Source: Cotesia glomerata
Taxonomy: Eukaryota > Arthropoda > Insecta > Hymenoptera > Braconidae
Assembly (NCBI RefSeq): GCF_020080835.1
Contig: NC_058158.1
Coordinates: 13,206,001 to 13,270,000, forward strand
Length of the DNA stretch: 64,000 bases
Reading direction: 5' to 3'
The position numbers and the translations under genes are program-made. Shown piece by piece: positions 47,371-58,306 of this stretch. A model generated the notes under the pieces. The model worked only from the letters and a program-made list of their open reading frames with translations. It was not told where the DNA came from and ran no database searches. How positions within the stretch are numbered: position 1 is the first letter of the stretch; the number at the start of each line of letters is the position of its first letter.

Positions 47371-48465
47371 ATCTAGAAAAAGAAACTTTTTATTAACTTC
47401 CTGCCACTAGTTTTATTAAAATAAGTAAAATCAAAACCTTACCGAACAAACCAATAAAATTGGATGGTTAAAGTATTTTCAAATATATTGTAACCTTTAG
47501 AATCTTTAATGAAGTTTTTCTTGGGTTCAATAAGCCGAAAGATTACATCCAAAGTCTAACATTTTCAAGAAAAGTATTTGTGAGTTCAAGGCTATTGTAT
47601 TGCACGGAGTCAATCAACAATCATGTTTTTTTCTACTTGCTAGAATTTGGTTTGAACTTTATGTCGGTGTTTTTTCTTTTTTTTGAACTTTCTTTCATGG
47701 AACGAAAAGGTCATAGCCTATGTATTGTTGATCTGAACAAAAGTAACTAGAGGTGACTATTAACCCATACAAAATGATAGAAGTCTAAATTTCGATGACC
47801 ATGAAAGATTATCTGCTGTGAGAAAGGTAAAAGATGAACCTTGAGACTATAGTTTCAGCAAAAGAATTTCACTCTCATGAAGTGCGGGCGGAGTTGAGAG
47901 AGGTGTAAGTACGCTAGCTAGCCGAAATTTTAGAACACTCCCCTTTTATTTTTATTTTTATTATACCTATCTTTTTAGTTGGCTATCCTAAGATGTTCTA
48001 AATGGATCGCCCACTATTAATAAGAACTCTACAGTGGTGTACATGGGTAGATGATTATAAAAGGGATCGGACAAGATTTAAAGTTAATTTTATCCAGTAT
48101 ATATAATGAAGTCATTTTTCATAGACTTTCTTTCAGGCGGTATTATAACGAGTATGCTCTAGCTTTTTCTAATTTATAAGTTTATAGTACCTGCCCAATA
48201 ATGTTTTACAAATGGCTGAGTTCGTTTATTATTGAGGTGAAGGGTTTAATTTTTAACGTTTTACAGCTGGTGTGTGTTTCATTTAAAAAATAAATGCTAG
48301 GAACAAATTAACTTCTGAATCTTTTAGAGGAAATGAATAATTATTAAAATTACTCTTTTATTATTTCGAATAGTTTATAGTTCTTAAATTATTCTATTGA
48401 CTCAGTTTAATTACACGCCCCATAACGCAAAACGTTTGAAGTTGTAAATTACTTTAAAATTGCCA
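47371..48465. other. Unassigned stretch
   Basis: This stretch holds mixed AT-rich single-copy sequence. I see no supported gene or element. Confidence 0.4.
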
Positions 48466-49565
48466 CACAGTAAAAAATTTTCCGTTAAATTTAATGAAAG
48501 AATATAAATTGAAAAAAAAAAAGAATAACATTTTTGTGTGATGAAAAACGGATCGATCGAACAACATAAACCATTGTGTTAAACCAACACACTAAAATGT
48601 TAAATATTCTGCACTAAAATTTTTATATTTTACACACAGAAAAAAAAACTTCTTGCACTAAGAAAATTTTAAGGAAGACAAAAGTTATTCTACACTGTAA
48701 AAAGAGCGGTGTTAAAAATGGACTTATTTTAACACCGCGTGGTGTTAAAATAAAATAACACCGGCGTAACGGTGTACTTTTCCGGTGTCAAAACACCGGT
48801 GTTAAATCGGTGTAAAAACGGAGTAATACCAGTGTAAAAGCGGAGTAAACAGTCTATTTAAAACATCCAGATTATAAAATCTATAAAACATAATGAAATT
48901 CAGTTTTTAAATTAACAAAATATATTAAAGTAGTATTCATTACAGTGGCCCACAAAAAAAAAGTGGTCTGACTTAGAAAAATATAAAAAGTCTGTGAGTA
49001 TCATCTAGAACAAATTTTAATTTTGGTTTGTAGTTATTCCAGTTGTTACATATGTAATACAAACTTTATTATAAAATTATACAATTTTACACCTACACTG
49101 AAAAAAAGTCCTCTTTTATTTATATAATATTTATATAATATTTACTTGATCCAAGTATATTCAACTGAAGATAAAATATATTCTTGAGTTAAGTAAATTT
49201 TTTTCTTGTATTGGTCAATCTTGGTTTAAGGAAATATTCCCTACTTCCAACAGGCTTACCAACTTAAGTGAAGAAAAAAACCTCTTAATCCAAGGAAATC
49301 ATTCTCTTGGTTTTTGAACTTGCTTGATGTACACACGGGCGCATTGAGGCCCGAGTAGGACAGCAGTCGCGCGGAAACTCATTAAATAAAAATTATTGTT
49401 TATGGAGCTAAAGTTCCGGGAGTCGAGACATTTTTTCAGAAATTTCCTTCTCTTTAAGGATCTTTTTTCTGATTGTCGATATCACTTATAGTTATTGAGT
49501 TATTAACGTAACAAATTTCTAACCGTGTACTTTGTATAAGTCGAGCAAATACTTGTATATACATA

Positions 49566-50615
49566 TCCGAACAAAAACAGTTTCACTGTAAAAAAATCGC
49601 GCCAAGTCCACGTTCATAAGACTATTAAGAAAAAAAAATTTGTTTTTTTCTTTACAAAAATATATAAAATTAAAAAATTAAAAAATCCAAGTAACCGATA
49701 TGATTGTTTATGATTTTCGGAAATTAAAAAAAATTTTGTTACAAATTTAAAAATTAAAAAATTTGGAACGTATTTAGTGTGCGCGGTTGCAAAATATTTT
49801 ACTTTTAATAAAATTCGTAAAATCTATTTATTAGGACTTTAAAAAATTGAAATACACAATGACGCACACCAAGTACGTTCCAAAATTTTTTCTTAATTTT
49901 AATTTTATAACATATTTTTTTTTTAATTTCTCAATATCATAAACAATCCTCTCGGTTACTTGATTTTTAATTTTTTATTTTATATATTTTTGTAAAGAAA
50001 ACAAATTTTTTTCTTAATAGTCTTATGAACGTGGACTTGGCGCGATTTTTTTACAGTGAAACTGTTTTTGTTCGGATTTTAGTATTTTTTGTAATTATAA
50101 TAAAAATTTACAATTGGTACCAACTTAAATCTCGCGTTGGTTGCATTTTTTATAGCAAACTATCCCCTTGAAACTACAGTTTATGTAAAAATAATTCCAG
50201 CGCACCCTGGCGGGTGTAGATGCAAGCTGTGAAATATCTATTTTTAACTGTAGTTTCCCATCTAATGAAGGATTACTATGCATTCTCGAATTATTTAGTC
50301 TGTGGCAGATCACTTTGCTCATCGAAAAAAAGTCAGGATCGAAATTTTTGCGTTGCTATAGTTTGTGCGGATTAAATTTAATAATTTCAAGTAGATTAAT
50401 TGTTATAAGTGAATATAATTAATTAATAACAGTCAAATAAATTATGAATTACTGTTATAATATACAATTTAGGAATAAAAAGTACTGTAGAATCAAATAA
50501 AATTTTGCAACCTCAAAATACCGTTCCGCTTACAGTAAACACAGTCAGTAGTCTGGCGCTCCGTTTACAGCAGATTTGAACGGAACTTGGCGCCAGATTC
50601 TACCGAATCTGTGGA
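49566..50615 (+). mobile_element. Nest level 5: 1 kb palindromic A|T-target element, copy 3
   Basis: TCCGAACAAAAACAGTTTCA follows A at 49565 and CCGAATCTGTGGA precedes T at 50616. The left half (49566-50078) is an inverted repeat with arms starting TCCGAAC and ending GTTCGGA. The right half holds the truncated frame at 50125-50322 and the terminal CAGATTC..GAATCTG hairpin. It is the only uninterrupted plus-strand copy. Confidence 0.9.
50125..50322 (-). pseudogene. Conserved frame of the palindromic element, copy 3, shortened
   Basis: Sixty-five codons match the C-terminal part of the 88-codon frame in copies 1 and 2, ending CYKKCNQREI. The upstream part is out of phase because a T-run (A-run on the plus strand near 50326) is one base shorter than in copy 2. 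Confidence 0.4.
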
Positions 50616-51309
50616 TATTTTTGTCACTACACACTTAACTGTAAAACAGTAATATAATGAGAAATCAGCACGTTAAAAATTAATCAAAAATGTCTAATTA
50701 AATGAACACAAAAAATAAAAATTATGCATAAGGTTATTTTTTTTAAATTAATTCTTTATTAAAAAAATTTCGGTTTAGTTCCAAAAAATCACGTCGCCAA
50801 CGTCGGCGCTACTTTCTCAAACCAAGAGGAAGATTTACTTGGGATAAGTATATGACATTATTAGTTCAAGAATAAATTTTTTCAACTAAGATAGCAAAAT
50901 AACTTGAAACAAGAAGTAAATTTTGAAGAAAATGATTTTCTCGAGTCAAGATGACTTTTTTTTCTGTGTAGCATTACAATAATTAATAGTTTTATGAATT
51001 AATGAATATACCGTTCAATAGTAGTAATTTAGTGAATAAAAACATTATAAAGTGAAATATCTTCAACATCGAAAAATATTTTAATACCAGAAAATATTTA
51101 CACCGGCAGCGGTGTTTTTTGGACTTACTTTGGACTTACCCCGGTTTTTTTACAGTGTAGAGCACGAAGAAATTTTCTTGGCTCAAGAAACTTTGACTTC
51201 ATTCAAGAAATTTTCAATCGTCCTTAATATTTTCTTGAGCCAAGAAAATTTACCCTCCAGTGAAGAATTTTTTTTTTCAGTGCAATGACGAAAAATTTTT
51301 TACTTTGCA

Positions 51310-51660
51310 AAATAAAGCTATTTAATCTTTTATAATTTTAATCATCTCTAGTATATTTTTCATATTGAACTTTTCAAACAATAAAACTACTTAAATACTA
51401 AAATCATCTCAAACTCACCTAATACTTCAAAAATATTTCAATTCGTTTATTGTAAATAAAAAAGTAAGATTAATGTCACTTTGTCATCATTAATCAGTTA
51501 ATTTATAGTTGCAGCACATGCGCCTTATTTTTCTCATCTGAGTAAAAAATGCCACGAAACATTTGAAACTCAAATTAAGTGACGATTTATTTGATTTTTC
51601 ATGCAACACTAACGTTCAAGATATGCACAATTTCTTTTTCTACAATTCTTTAGCTTCTTC
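51310..51660. other. Unassigned AT-rich stretch
   Basis: I see no supported features. Confidence 0.4.
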
Positions 51661-51665
51661 TCTCG

Positions 51666-51822
51666 TACACTGAAAAGAAATAACTTAAATCAAGAGAAAA
51701 ATTCTTGAGCCAAGTAAATAATTTTGAATAATTTCAAATCTAAGAATTTTTCAACTCAAATAAAAAAAAAGTTCTTCAAAATCATTTACTTGATTCAAGT
51801 TAAATTTTTTTTTCTGTGAATA
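51666..51822. mobile_element. MITE, TA-CACTGAAAAG ends
   Basis: TACACTGAAAAGAAATAACT at the left mirrors AAGTTAAATTTTTTTTTCTG at the right, with TTGAGCCAAGTAAATAATTT inside. It is about 155 bp. Confidence 0.7.
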
Positions 51823-51829
51823 TCAAGCA

Positions 51830-53060
51830 TATATTTTTTTTTTACTTTATTCTAAAGTCAGCGATACAATTTATTTTATACTTTCAGATTTTCCAAATTT
51901 CTTTGAAATATTATCTTTCATTTCACAGATATTGAGAAAATGATAATAAATACTACAAAAAAATTGCTTTTATCGTGTATTATCCTATTTGAAGCACGGA
52001 TTTTCTCTCCAGATCTGGATTAACTTCAAACATTAAATATTATTTTTACATCTCGTCTAGATAAATCTGTATTCGATTGAAGCACTGAATTTCGATTATT
52101 TAGCTCTTCTTGTAGTTTTTATTCTTATACACATATTATTCCCATTGCAACTCTCTCACTAATCTTGGTCTGAAAATCGCAGTACAAATAATGGGATGAT
52201 GTACAGAGAAGGTTGAAAATTCGTATCAGTATGCTATAAAATTATGTGTATTGTTACACAGCTGCTCTAAGCAGTTTAAATTGCAAATATGTACACGATG
52301 TATATGGTGTATGCACATACTTATATTCACCCGTTCGTAAGCATCTTGTAGCATAATTTGCGTGAAAGTATCTATGATTGCTATTACAATGAAAGCATAC
52401 ATAATATGTTCTGAGGAATCAAACTGTATTTTCAGATGATGCATAACAGCATAATATTTTTTTTATCATACGAAGTATTAATATGTTGCTTTGATACGGA
52501 CATTCCGACAGAGCCACATTGTATTGACTATGCTTCACAAATAAAGTACTGTTACAAAGTAAAACGCTATAAAATTCATTTACTCTTAATTTAGTTGCTG
52601 TGATTATTTTGCTTCAATGAATGTTATTGTGCAGATTTATTACTCACCCGATAACGATGTCTGAAGAATTTTAGTGAATTATAATTTAAATAAAAAAAAA
52701 TTTGATTACATACAATGAGATATTGTAGGATATTAAACCGCTTTATTAAGAATATTTTTACAAGGAGCTAAGAAATTTTTGTACTTATGTTGAACACAAA
52801 AAAATTTAATATTTAAATTAAAATAAATTGCATTAATGCTTGAAGAGCGGAAAAAAAATTTTTTTCTTCCGTCAGTTCAAAAATGAACATAGCGAAAAAA
52901 TTAATTGAAAAAAGGAATGATGAATTTTTTTATTATTTTAAATCCACCGATTGAGTTTTAAGAAAAAAAAGTTATAAAATCAGAAGCGCGCTTAAAAAAA
53001 AAAAAAAATACCATTCGGCAGCCGAAATGGAAGTAGATTTCATGATGAATAAAAAAATAC
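51830..53060. other. Unassigned stretch
   Basis: This stretch holds AT-rich single-copy sequence. A 72-codon minus-strand frame at 52226-52444 has His-rich composition and no recognisable domain. I do not call a gene. Confidence 0.4.
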
Positions 53061-53063
53061 TAC

Positions 53064-53521
53064 TACATTGATAGAAAAACAATCTTGATTCAAGAAACTT
53101 TTTTTCTTTAAAACTTGAACTCTTGAAACTAGATATAGATATATTTCTTTCAAGAATTTTTGTCTCTTGGTTCAAGATAGGCAATAACATTGATTCAAGA
53201 TGTTACCGACTTGTGTTAAGAATGGCTTTTTTTTGAGTCATTAATTTACTTATTTCCAAGAAATAATTTTTTTTTGGTATAACAATGAAAGACTATTTAG
53301 TTTTTTAAATATACTCTGATGAATTATTTTAAGTTTTTTAAACGATAATGTTATTTTGATTGAAAAACTTAAATGTATCGATTGAAGATAATATAGCTCT
53401 TAAGCCAAGAAAATCTAAATCAAGAAGAAATTCTTAAAGCAAAATAATCATTTATCTTCCAAAATAAATTCTTAGATCAAGAAAATATCTCTTGAGTCAA
53501 CATAAATTTTCTATCAGTGTA
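53064..53521. mobile_element. MITE, TA-CATTGATAGAAAA ends
   Basis: TACATTGATAGAAAAACAAT at the left mirrors AAATTTTCTATCAGTGTA at the right. It belongs to the same terminal subtype as 16274-16497 and is about 458 bp, with several TTGATTCAAGA words. Confidence 0.8.
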
Positions 53522-53654
53522 GGGTTGCATACGAAAAAAAATAAATTTCTGTTACATTAAACAACAATGACGTCAAAACGAATGCAAAAGTAAAATTTCA
53601 TTAAATATGTCTGAGAAAGTAGGTAATTTTTGGCCTTGAGTGATAATGAGGTAC

Positions 53655-54005
53655 ACAAATTAAAGCTTATTTAATAAACTTTCAGATGCCATTTATAGAA
53701 TTTTGATAAGATATCGCGTTCAGTTGTAATTGCACGGAAATACGGTAAAAGTGAAAATTTTTGCGATTTTTGAAAATTTTTGAATTGCTATTATTCCTAA
53801 ACTATTTAATTTAGAGAAATAAATAAGTATAAAAATTAAAGCTTAATAAATAAGCTCTTAAATGCAATTTACAGAAATCCGATAGGATGTCGCGTTCCAT
53901 TGTTATTGCACGGAAATAAAGTAAAAGCGAAAATTTTTTGCAATTTTTGAAAATTTTTGAATTGCTCTCATTTCTAAACTAATCGACAGATTTGGCTCAT
54001 CTTAA
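53655..54005. repeat. Two-copy tandem duplication, about 175 bp unit
   Basis: AAATTAAAGCTTA recurs at about 53657 and 53832. Each unit continues with TATCGCGTTCAG or TGTCGCGTTCCA, then ATTGCACGGAAATA and TTTTGAAAATTTTTGAATTG. The units have diverged moderately. A related block may occur near 13180-13560. Confidence 0.75.
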
Positions 54006-54880
54006 AACTTAACCTCGGAAATCGTCCTAAGAATAAGTATGTTACGTTTTATTGAGATCCGTATAGAATTACGGGAGTTATAGAAGAGACAGTACCGATT
54101 ATATCATATATATATATATAAATATAGATAAATACATATATAAAATTTTGAACTACATGGGTTTCTGAATCCGCTTGACGAGCTGAGTCGAAATATAGCA
54201 AAATTTTTCATAAGTTCCGTCATGAGGACCAATGCAATAGTTAGATTTCTATGAAATCTACTAATAAACGATCTATTAAAACAATATTTACTGCAGGTCC
54301 GATGGATAGCATAAAGAAATGCTCAATTTTTTCTTTCAGAGCGAAACATAGTTTGAGTCATGACGTCTAGATTGATTAGATCCTATCACATTATTAAAAA
54401 GCGTCGATTGAATTAACTATTAAATTAATTCATACTATGATAAAAAAAATAAAATTTCTTACAAGAGCTTACAGCTAAATATTTTGGAATTTTTATATCG
54501 ATATTATTTTATCGCAATCTATCAAATTATGATGATAAAGAAATTTCAGAATGCTTCAATAATGTCAATAACGTATTTTCATTATGACACATTTACTATT
54601 TTCGGAAATTAACTGTCGATATAAATGTACTGACGATAATTGTTGAGGCATGTCTAAGCACTTCTTCGATGACAAGAACATTAATTAGCAATAAAGTGTT
54701 GTACCCGTTACTTTAATCCGTAAAGTATTCATTTTTACAAAAAAATATATCAAGAAAATCATAGCAAGTTTAATCTTGTTCATTCGAATAATAATCACTA
54801 TTTTTTGTTTCAAAATGTTGATCAATTTATTTTTTGTTTGATGCATTCAAAATAGATGTATAAAATCAACAAAGATTCAC
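54006..54880. other. Unassigned stretch
   Basis: This stretch holds AT-rich sequence with a short TATATA run near 54105. I see no gene. Confidence 0.4.
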
Positions 54881-55285
54881 TTAAGTGTAAAAAAGTTGCG
54901 GGATTCCGCCGGTAATCCGCAGGTGATCCGCAGGGGATCCGCTGAATATCATGTGGAAGTCATATTTTGACACAAATAGGAATTCTAAATGCATTCCGGA
55001 TGAATTCCGGATGAATATCCAAAAATAATATGGAAAGAAAGTTAGTGATAGATTGTAATGATTTTATTATAAATCGAGACGTAAAATAAGAAATATTAAA
55101 AAAAAGAAATTAGCACTAACAAAGTAATATTTTGAGCTATTAAAAAAAAATTAATTTTTAAATAATAAATTTGTACCGAATTTTAATGAAGAGTTATCCG
55201 ATTGTTGATAAGCTTCGCCTCGGACAACAATTACATGTGATCTGAGACATTTCTTACTTTACTTCCCTCGGTGTGTAATATACTA

Positions 55286-55395
55286 TCCGAAAAAAAAAAC
55301 AGTTTCACTCTAAAAAAATCGCGCCAAGTCCACGTTCATAAGACTATAAGAAAAAAAAATTTTTTTTTTTCTTTACAAAAAGATAAAAAATAAAG
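55286..55395 (+). repeat. Left-end fragment of the palindromic A|T-target element
   Basis: TCCGAAAAAAAAAACAGTTTC follows A at 55285, and CGCGCCAAGTCCACGTTCAT continues as in the full copies. It breaks off after about 100 bp where the next repeat begins. Confidence 0.8.
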
Positions 55396-55559
55396 TTATT
55401 CCAAAAAAACCATTTTAAAAAAATTTTTTTTTTTGAGATTTCTCAAAATCTAGCGAACCGAATTAATTAAAATTTTCACGAAATTTAATGGCAATGATAC
55501 TCTTTGGGTCGCTACTAATCTCGATCCAATCAGTTAAGCCGTTCAAAAGTTATAAGAGG

Positions 55560-55603
<44 letters not shown>

Positions 55604-55750
55604 TACCATCGCGAGAATAGTCAGGACAGTTTCTTAGAGCCTCAAAACGTCGAGATTTGATGAAAACTTATTTTTCGCAAAATGGGGTAAAACCAATAAC
55701 TTCCTGAATTTTTTTAAATTTTCAATTTTTCAGAGTGGAAAGTTAAAAAT
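55385..55750 (+). repeat. CA-microsatellite repeat family, right half
   Basis: It runs from AAGTTATTCCAAAAAAACC through a CA run (55562-55600) to GAGTGGAAAGTTAAAAATT. It is more diverged than the copy at 14140. Confidence 0.8.
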
Positions 55751-55919
55751 TCCTATCAGTTATTTTAACAGGTTGATTAAAATATTTGTGAAGAACTTCC
55801 CTGAATTTCCTCAAAATACCCGTATAATTTTTAAAGGAAATCCATTAAAGCTTTACCTAAATTTTTATGGAGTTAAAGATGAAAATTGATCTTAGTAAAT
55901 TTTAGATAAAATCTATACC

Positions 55920-56490
55920 AATAAATGGAGAGCTGGTTTGTTTGTCCGGTTATACTGCGAAAACTACCGAACCGATCGGAATAATACTTATACCATAAAA
56001 TGCAGCGTGTTTCGGAGAAGGTTTTAGTATATATGTTAGTGATTACTTATCTGGAGCCTATATTTTTTTGACTTAGAAATAATGAATTTTTATTGTAACT
56101 AAATTTATTCTATCCGATTGTCATTTGTTCAAAATAAATTTTTTAATTCTATTGGTTGTTTATATACTAGGCAGATTTCTTCACTTATGAGACCTGCAAT
56201 TTCTTTAACTGAAACTTTCAATGCTCATTAAAAATTTTTTTTTTCAAATCAATTATTATTCATTTTTGTAAGGAAGACACGGGAATGTTATAATGATTGC
56301 ACATTAAAAGTTAAAATGAATATTAGCTAGAATAATTATACAGATAAAAGGTGCATGCCAATTCGATAGAATTGAGAGTCTGTGCAAGTCAAAACAATAC
56401 TCTAATTAAATTTCAAGTTTAGATTTAAAAATGTAATTCTATAAAGCGCCCAGCGGAGCGGGCGAGTAATAGCTTGTAGTACAATAAACT
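55920..56490. other. Segment with a GC hairpin, possible rolling-circle element remnant
   Basis: TTTGTTTGTCCGGTTATACT with ACCGAACCGATCGG (about 55940-55980) is followed at 56448-56466 by CGCCCAGCGGAGCGGGCG, a compact GC hairpin. Such hairpins close some Helitron-type elements. Ends cannot be fixed here, so this is a suggestion only. Confidence 0.3.
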
Positions 56491-56628
56491 GGTTAAACGA
56501 TTAAACATGACATTTTGAATCCTTGAAAAGAGAGAAACCAATTAGTATTACTAAGTAATGAACGCAACAAGAACATGTTTTATTTTCAAAAAACTTGAAA
56601 ACAATACAGTTTTTTAAGTTAATTAATT

Positions 56629-57102
56629 ATGAGTCATTGCAAGAGAATAATAAAATACCATCAACGCTTACAGGAACCGTTTAAAGTTTTCACGTTTATG
56701 CGTTTATTTAAAAACAATATGGTTTATGACTCAGAACTCTATGAACGCGATAAAAAAACAAATTCTTCCGTAGTAATTTACTGTAATAATCAAAATAATT
56801 GTATTGGCATTATAACAAAATTTATAAAAATTTGTTATTGTGATTATAACCACAAATGTGTTGTGAATTGTGAGAACAGTAGCTTTTATGCAATAATAAC
56901 ACCATGTGAATCAATCCGCTCTGTGTTTCCGTATTGTGAGATCGAAAATTTTATGAATTTGTGTGTCGATTCGTCTGAATTATTAACAATAACAGAAATT
57001 AATAATTTAATCACTGTATGTTTTGTCATAGAAAATGATACTGAGGAGGAACCTGAAACGTTTTTTGTTATAAGACCTGTAAATACGTCTGAAATTGAAT
57101 GA
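56629..57102 (+). CDS. Unrecognised 157-codon frame inside the inverted-repeat segment
   Basis: The frame starts MSHCKRIIKYHQRL and ends FFVIRPVNTSEIE, with codon use typical of AT-rich DNA. The centre has a Cys-rich stretch (ICYCDYNHKCVVNC) and alternates beta-like hydrophobic and polar residues (SSVVIYCNNQNNCIGIITKF). The acidic ending DTEEEPETF precedes the tail. By pattern it recalls the domain that follows the catalytic part in some animal DNA-transposon proteins, but I cannot name the family. It is the only substantial frame between the 135 bp inverted repeats, so it may be what remains of the element's gene. No upstream catalytic domain is visible. Confidence 0.45.
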   Translation: MSHCKRIIKYHQRLQEPFKVFTFMRLFKNNMVYDSELYERDKKTNSSVVIYCNNQNNCIGIITKFIKICYCDYNHKCVVNCENSSFYAIITPCESIRSVFPYCEIENFMNLCVDSSELLTITEINNLITVCFVIENDTEEEPETFFVIRPVNTSEIE

Positions 57103-57249
57103 TGTTTTAATTAGTATATTACACACCTATGAAAGTAAAGTAAGAAATGTCTCAGATCACATGTAATTGTTGTCCGAGGCAAAGCCGATGTCAACAAACA
57201 TATGATCTGAGGCTTTCTTATTTATTTCCCGTGGAGTGTATACTATTTT

Positions 57250-57322
57250 TTTGCTGGACGAAGGCAGGAAGCGGCAACTTTGTTTAGCGCAGCGGGCTGA
57301 AAGTTGACGCTTTCTGCCTGTC
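57250..57322. repeat. GC-richer hairpin
   Basis: AGGCAGGAAGCGGCAACTTT pairs with AAAGTTGACGCTTTCTGCCT around a short loop. It is similar in design to the hairpin at 61071-61200, though the sequence differs. Confidence 0.8.
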
Positions 57323-57371
57323 GAGCAAAAAAAAATTTTTTGAACAATCTATCACTAGAACTATATTTCTG

Positions 57372-58156
57372 TACACTGTAAAAAATGTTTGTTATTAACT
57401 AACATATTTATTATTCTAGTTTTAAGAACAAATTTTGTTTATGTTCGTTATTAATTAACACCTAAGTTTATCAAGATCGTGTTGCCAGCATGCTAAATCC
57501 TTTATTTGTGTTTTTTAATTAGTTTTTTTTAATTATCCTAAATAATTTATAGTTAAATATATAAACAATAATGTTTCTAGAGTTGAAATAATATAACAGC
57601 CTTTTTAATAAACAACTTGATGTAGACATTTTGTACTTGTCCCACCAGTCACAAATGTCTGTCCCACCAATTACAATAAAAAAAATTTTTACTACGTAGG
57701 TAAACAGTCTAATTCTTCATAATATTGAATGTTTGTAGGATAAATTTTTTATTGAGAGGGAAGTATTTTTTTTAAACTTAGTGATCGAACTGAAATTGGA
57801 CTTAAAGTATACCAAGGTAAGAGAGAAGAATTTTTCGATGTCCCACCACTCACACTCAGTCAAATGATAATTACGAGAAACTCAAAAAGTAATCGAGGTT
57901 TTTGACAAAGGGATATTGTTAATTAGTTATTCTTCTATATTATGAGATAAATTTCACTATAGTATAAGTTTTAGTCACATAATTATAGCTTATAATTGAT
58001 GGAATTCCAGAGTTATAAATAATAACACGGAATAGTGTAAAACAGTTAATTACACCGTGTTAAATTTACACAAGTGTTTACACCGACTTTTCACACTTAC
58101 ACGACGGTGTAAAAGTCTCTGGGTCCATCTTTTACACCGAAATTTTTTACAGTATA
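57372..58156. mobile_element. TA-CACTGTAAAAAA element with GTCCCACCA words
   Basis: TACACTGTAAAAAATG at the left mirrors ATTTTTTACAGTATA at the right. The interior has three GTCCCACCA words (near 57641, 57662 and 57840) and TTACACCG words toward the right. Its ends match nest level 3 at 48691. Confidence 0.75.
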
Positions 58157-58306
58157 CTATCTTTGTGTATTCATCAGGATTTCATCCGGAATTCATTTAG
58201 AATTCTTATTTGTGTCAAAATATGACTTCCACATGATATTCAGCGGATCACCTGCGGATCACCTGCGGATTACCGGCGGAATCCCGCAACTTTTACACGG
58301 GTTATA

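Larger units (their letters stand above)
49094..50970. mobile_element. Nest level 4: TA-CACTGAAAAAAA element
   Basis: TACACTGAAAAAAAGTCCTC at the left mirrors GACTTTTTTTTCTGTGTA at the right. TTGATCCAAGTA and TTGAAACAAGAAG words fill the arms. The next insertion begins at 49566. Confidence 0.75.
48691..51159. mobile_element. Nest level 3: TA-CACTGTAAAAA element with GGTGTTAAAA words
   Basis: TACACTGTAAAAAGAGCGG at the left mirrors CCGGTTTTTTTACAGTGTA at the right. The left part is rich in ACACCGGTGTTAAA words, and the right part holds ACACCGGCAGCGGTGTTTT. It is similar in its ends to 57372-58156. Confidence 0.8.
48632..51282. mobile_element. Nest level 2: CACAGAAAAAAAAA / TTTTTTTTCAGTG element
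   Basis: The left part ACACACAGAAAAAAAAACTT with CTAAGAAAATTTTAAGGAAG pairs with the right part (51160-51282: TTTTCTTGGCTCAAGAAA, TTTTTTTTTCAGTG). It is interrupted by the element starting at 48691. Confidence 0.7.
48466..51307. mobile_element. Nest level 1: CACAGTAAAAAATTTTC-ended element
   Basis: CACAGTAAAAAATTTTCCGT at the left and AATGACGAAAAATTTTTTAC at the right resemble the ends of the palindromic MITE at 18618-18818. TTAACAC-like words follow the left end. Everything between about 48632 and 51282 is a later insertion. Confidence 0.65.
55193..57222. repeat. Inner inverted pair TCAGATCACATGTAATTG
   Basis: The segment at 55193-55284 (CCTCGGACAACAATTACATG, GTGTGTAATATACTAT) is the inverse of 57113-57205 (AGTATATTACACACC, CATGTAATTGTTGTCCGAGG). 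At the right copy a further inverse (ATATGATCTGAGGC) makes a local hairpin to 57222. The pair brackets the 157-codon frame. Confidence 0.7.
54885..58298. mobile_element. 3.4 kb segment with about 135 bp terminal inverted repeats
   Basis: The left arm (54885-55022) begins GTGTAAAAAAGTTGCGGGAT and contains GATCCGC words repeated in tandem and ATATCATGTGGAAGTCATAT. The right arm (about 58162-58298) is its inverse with few differences and ends GCAACTTTTACAC. The inside holds several other repeats and the 157-codon frame at 56629. I see no clear target-site duplication. It could be one transposon or two independent inverted insertions. Confidence 0.7.

Noticed and set aside
49566..50615. Canonical Helitron
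   Set aside because: The A|T target, TC start and terminal hairpin agree, but the 3' end is not CTRR and half the element is one long inverted repeat, so I leave the class open.
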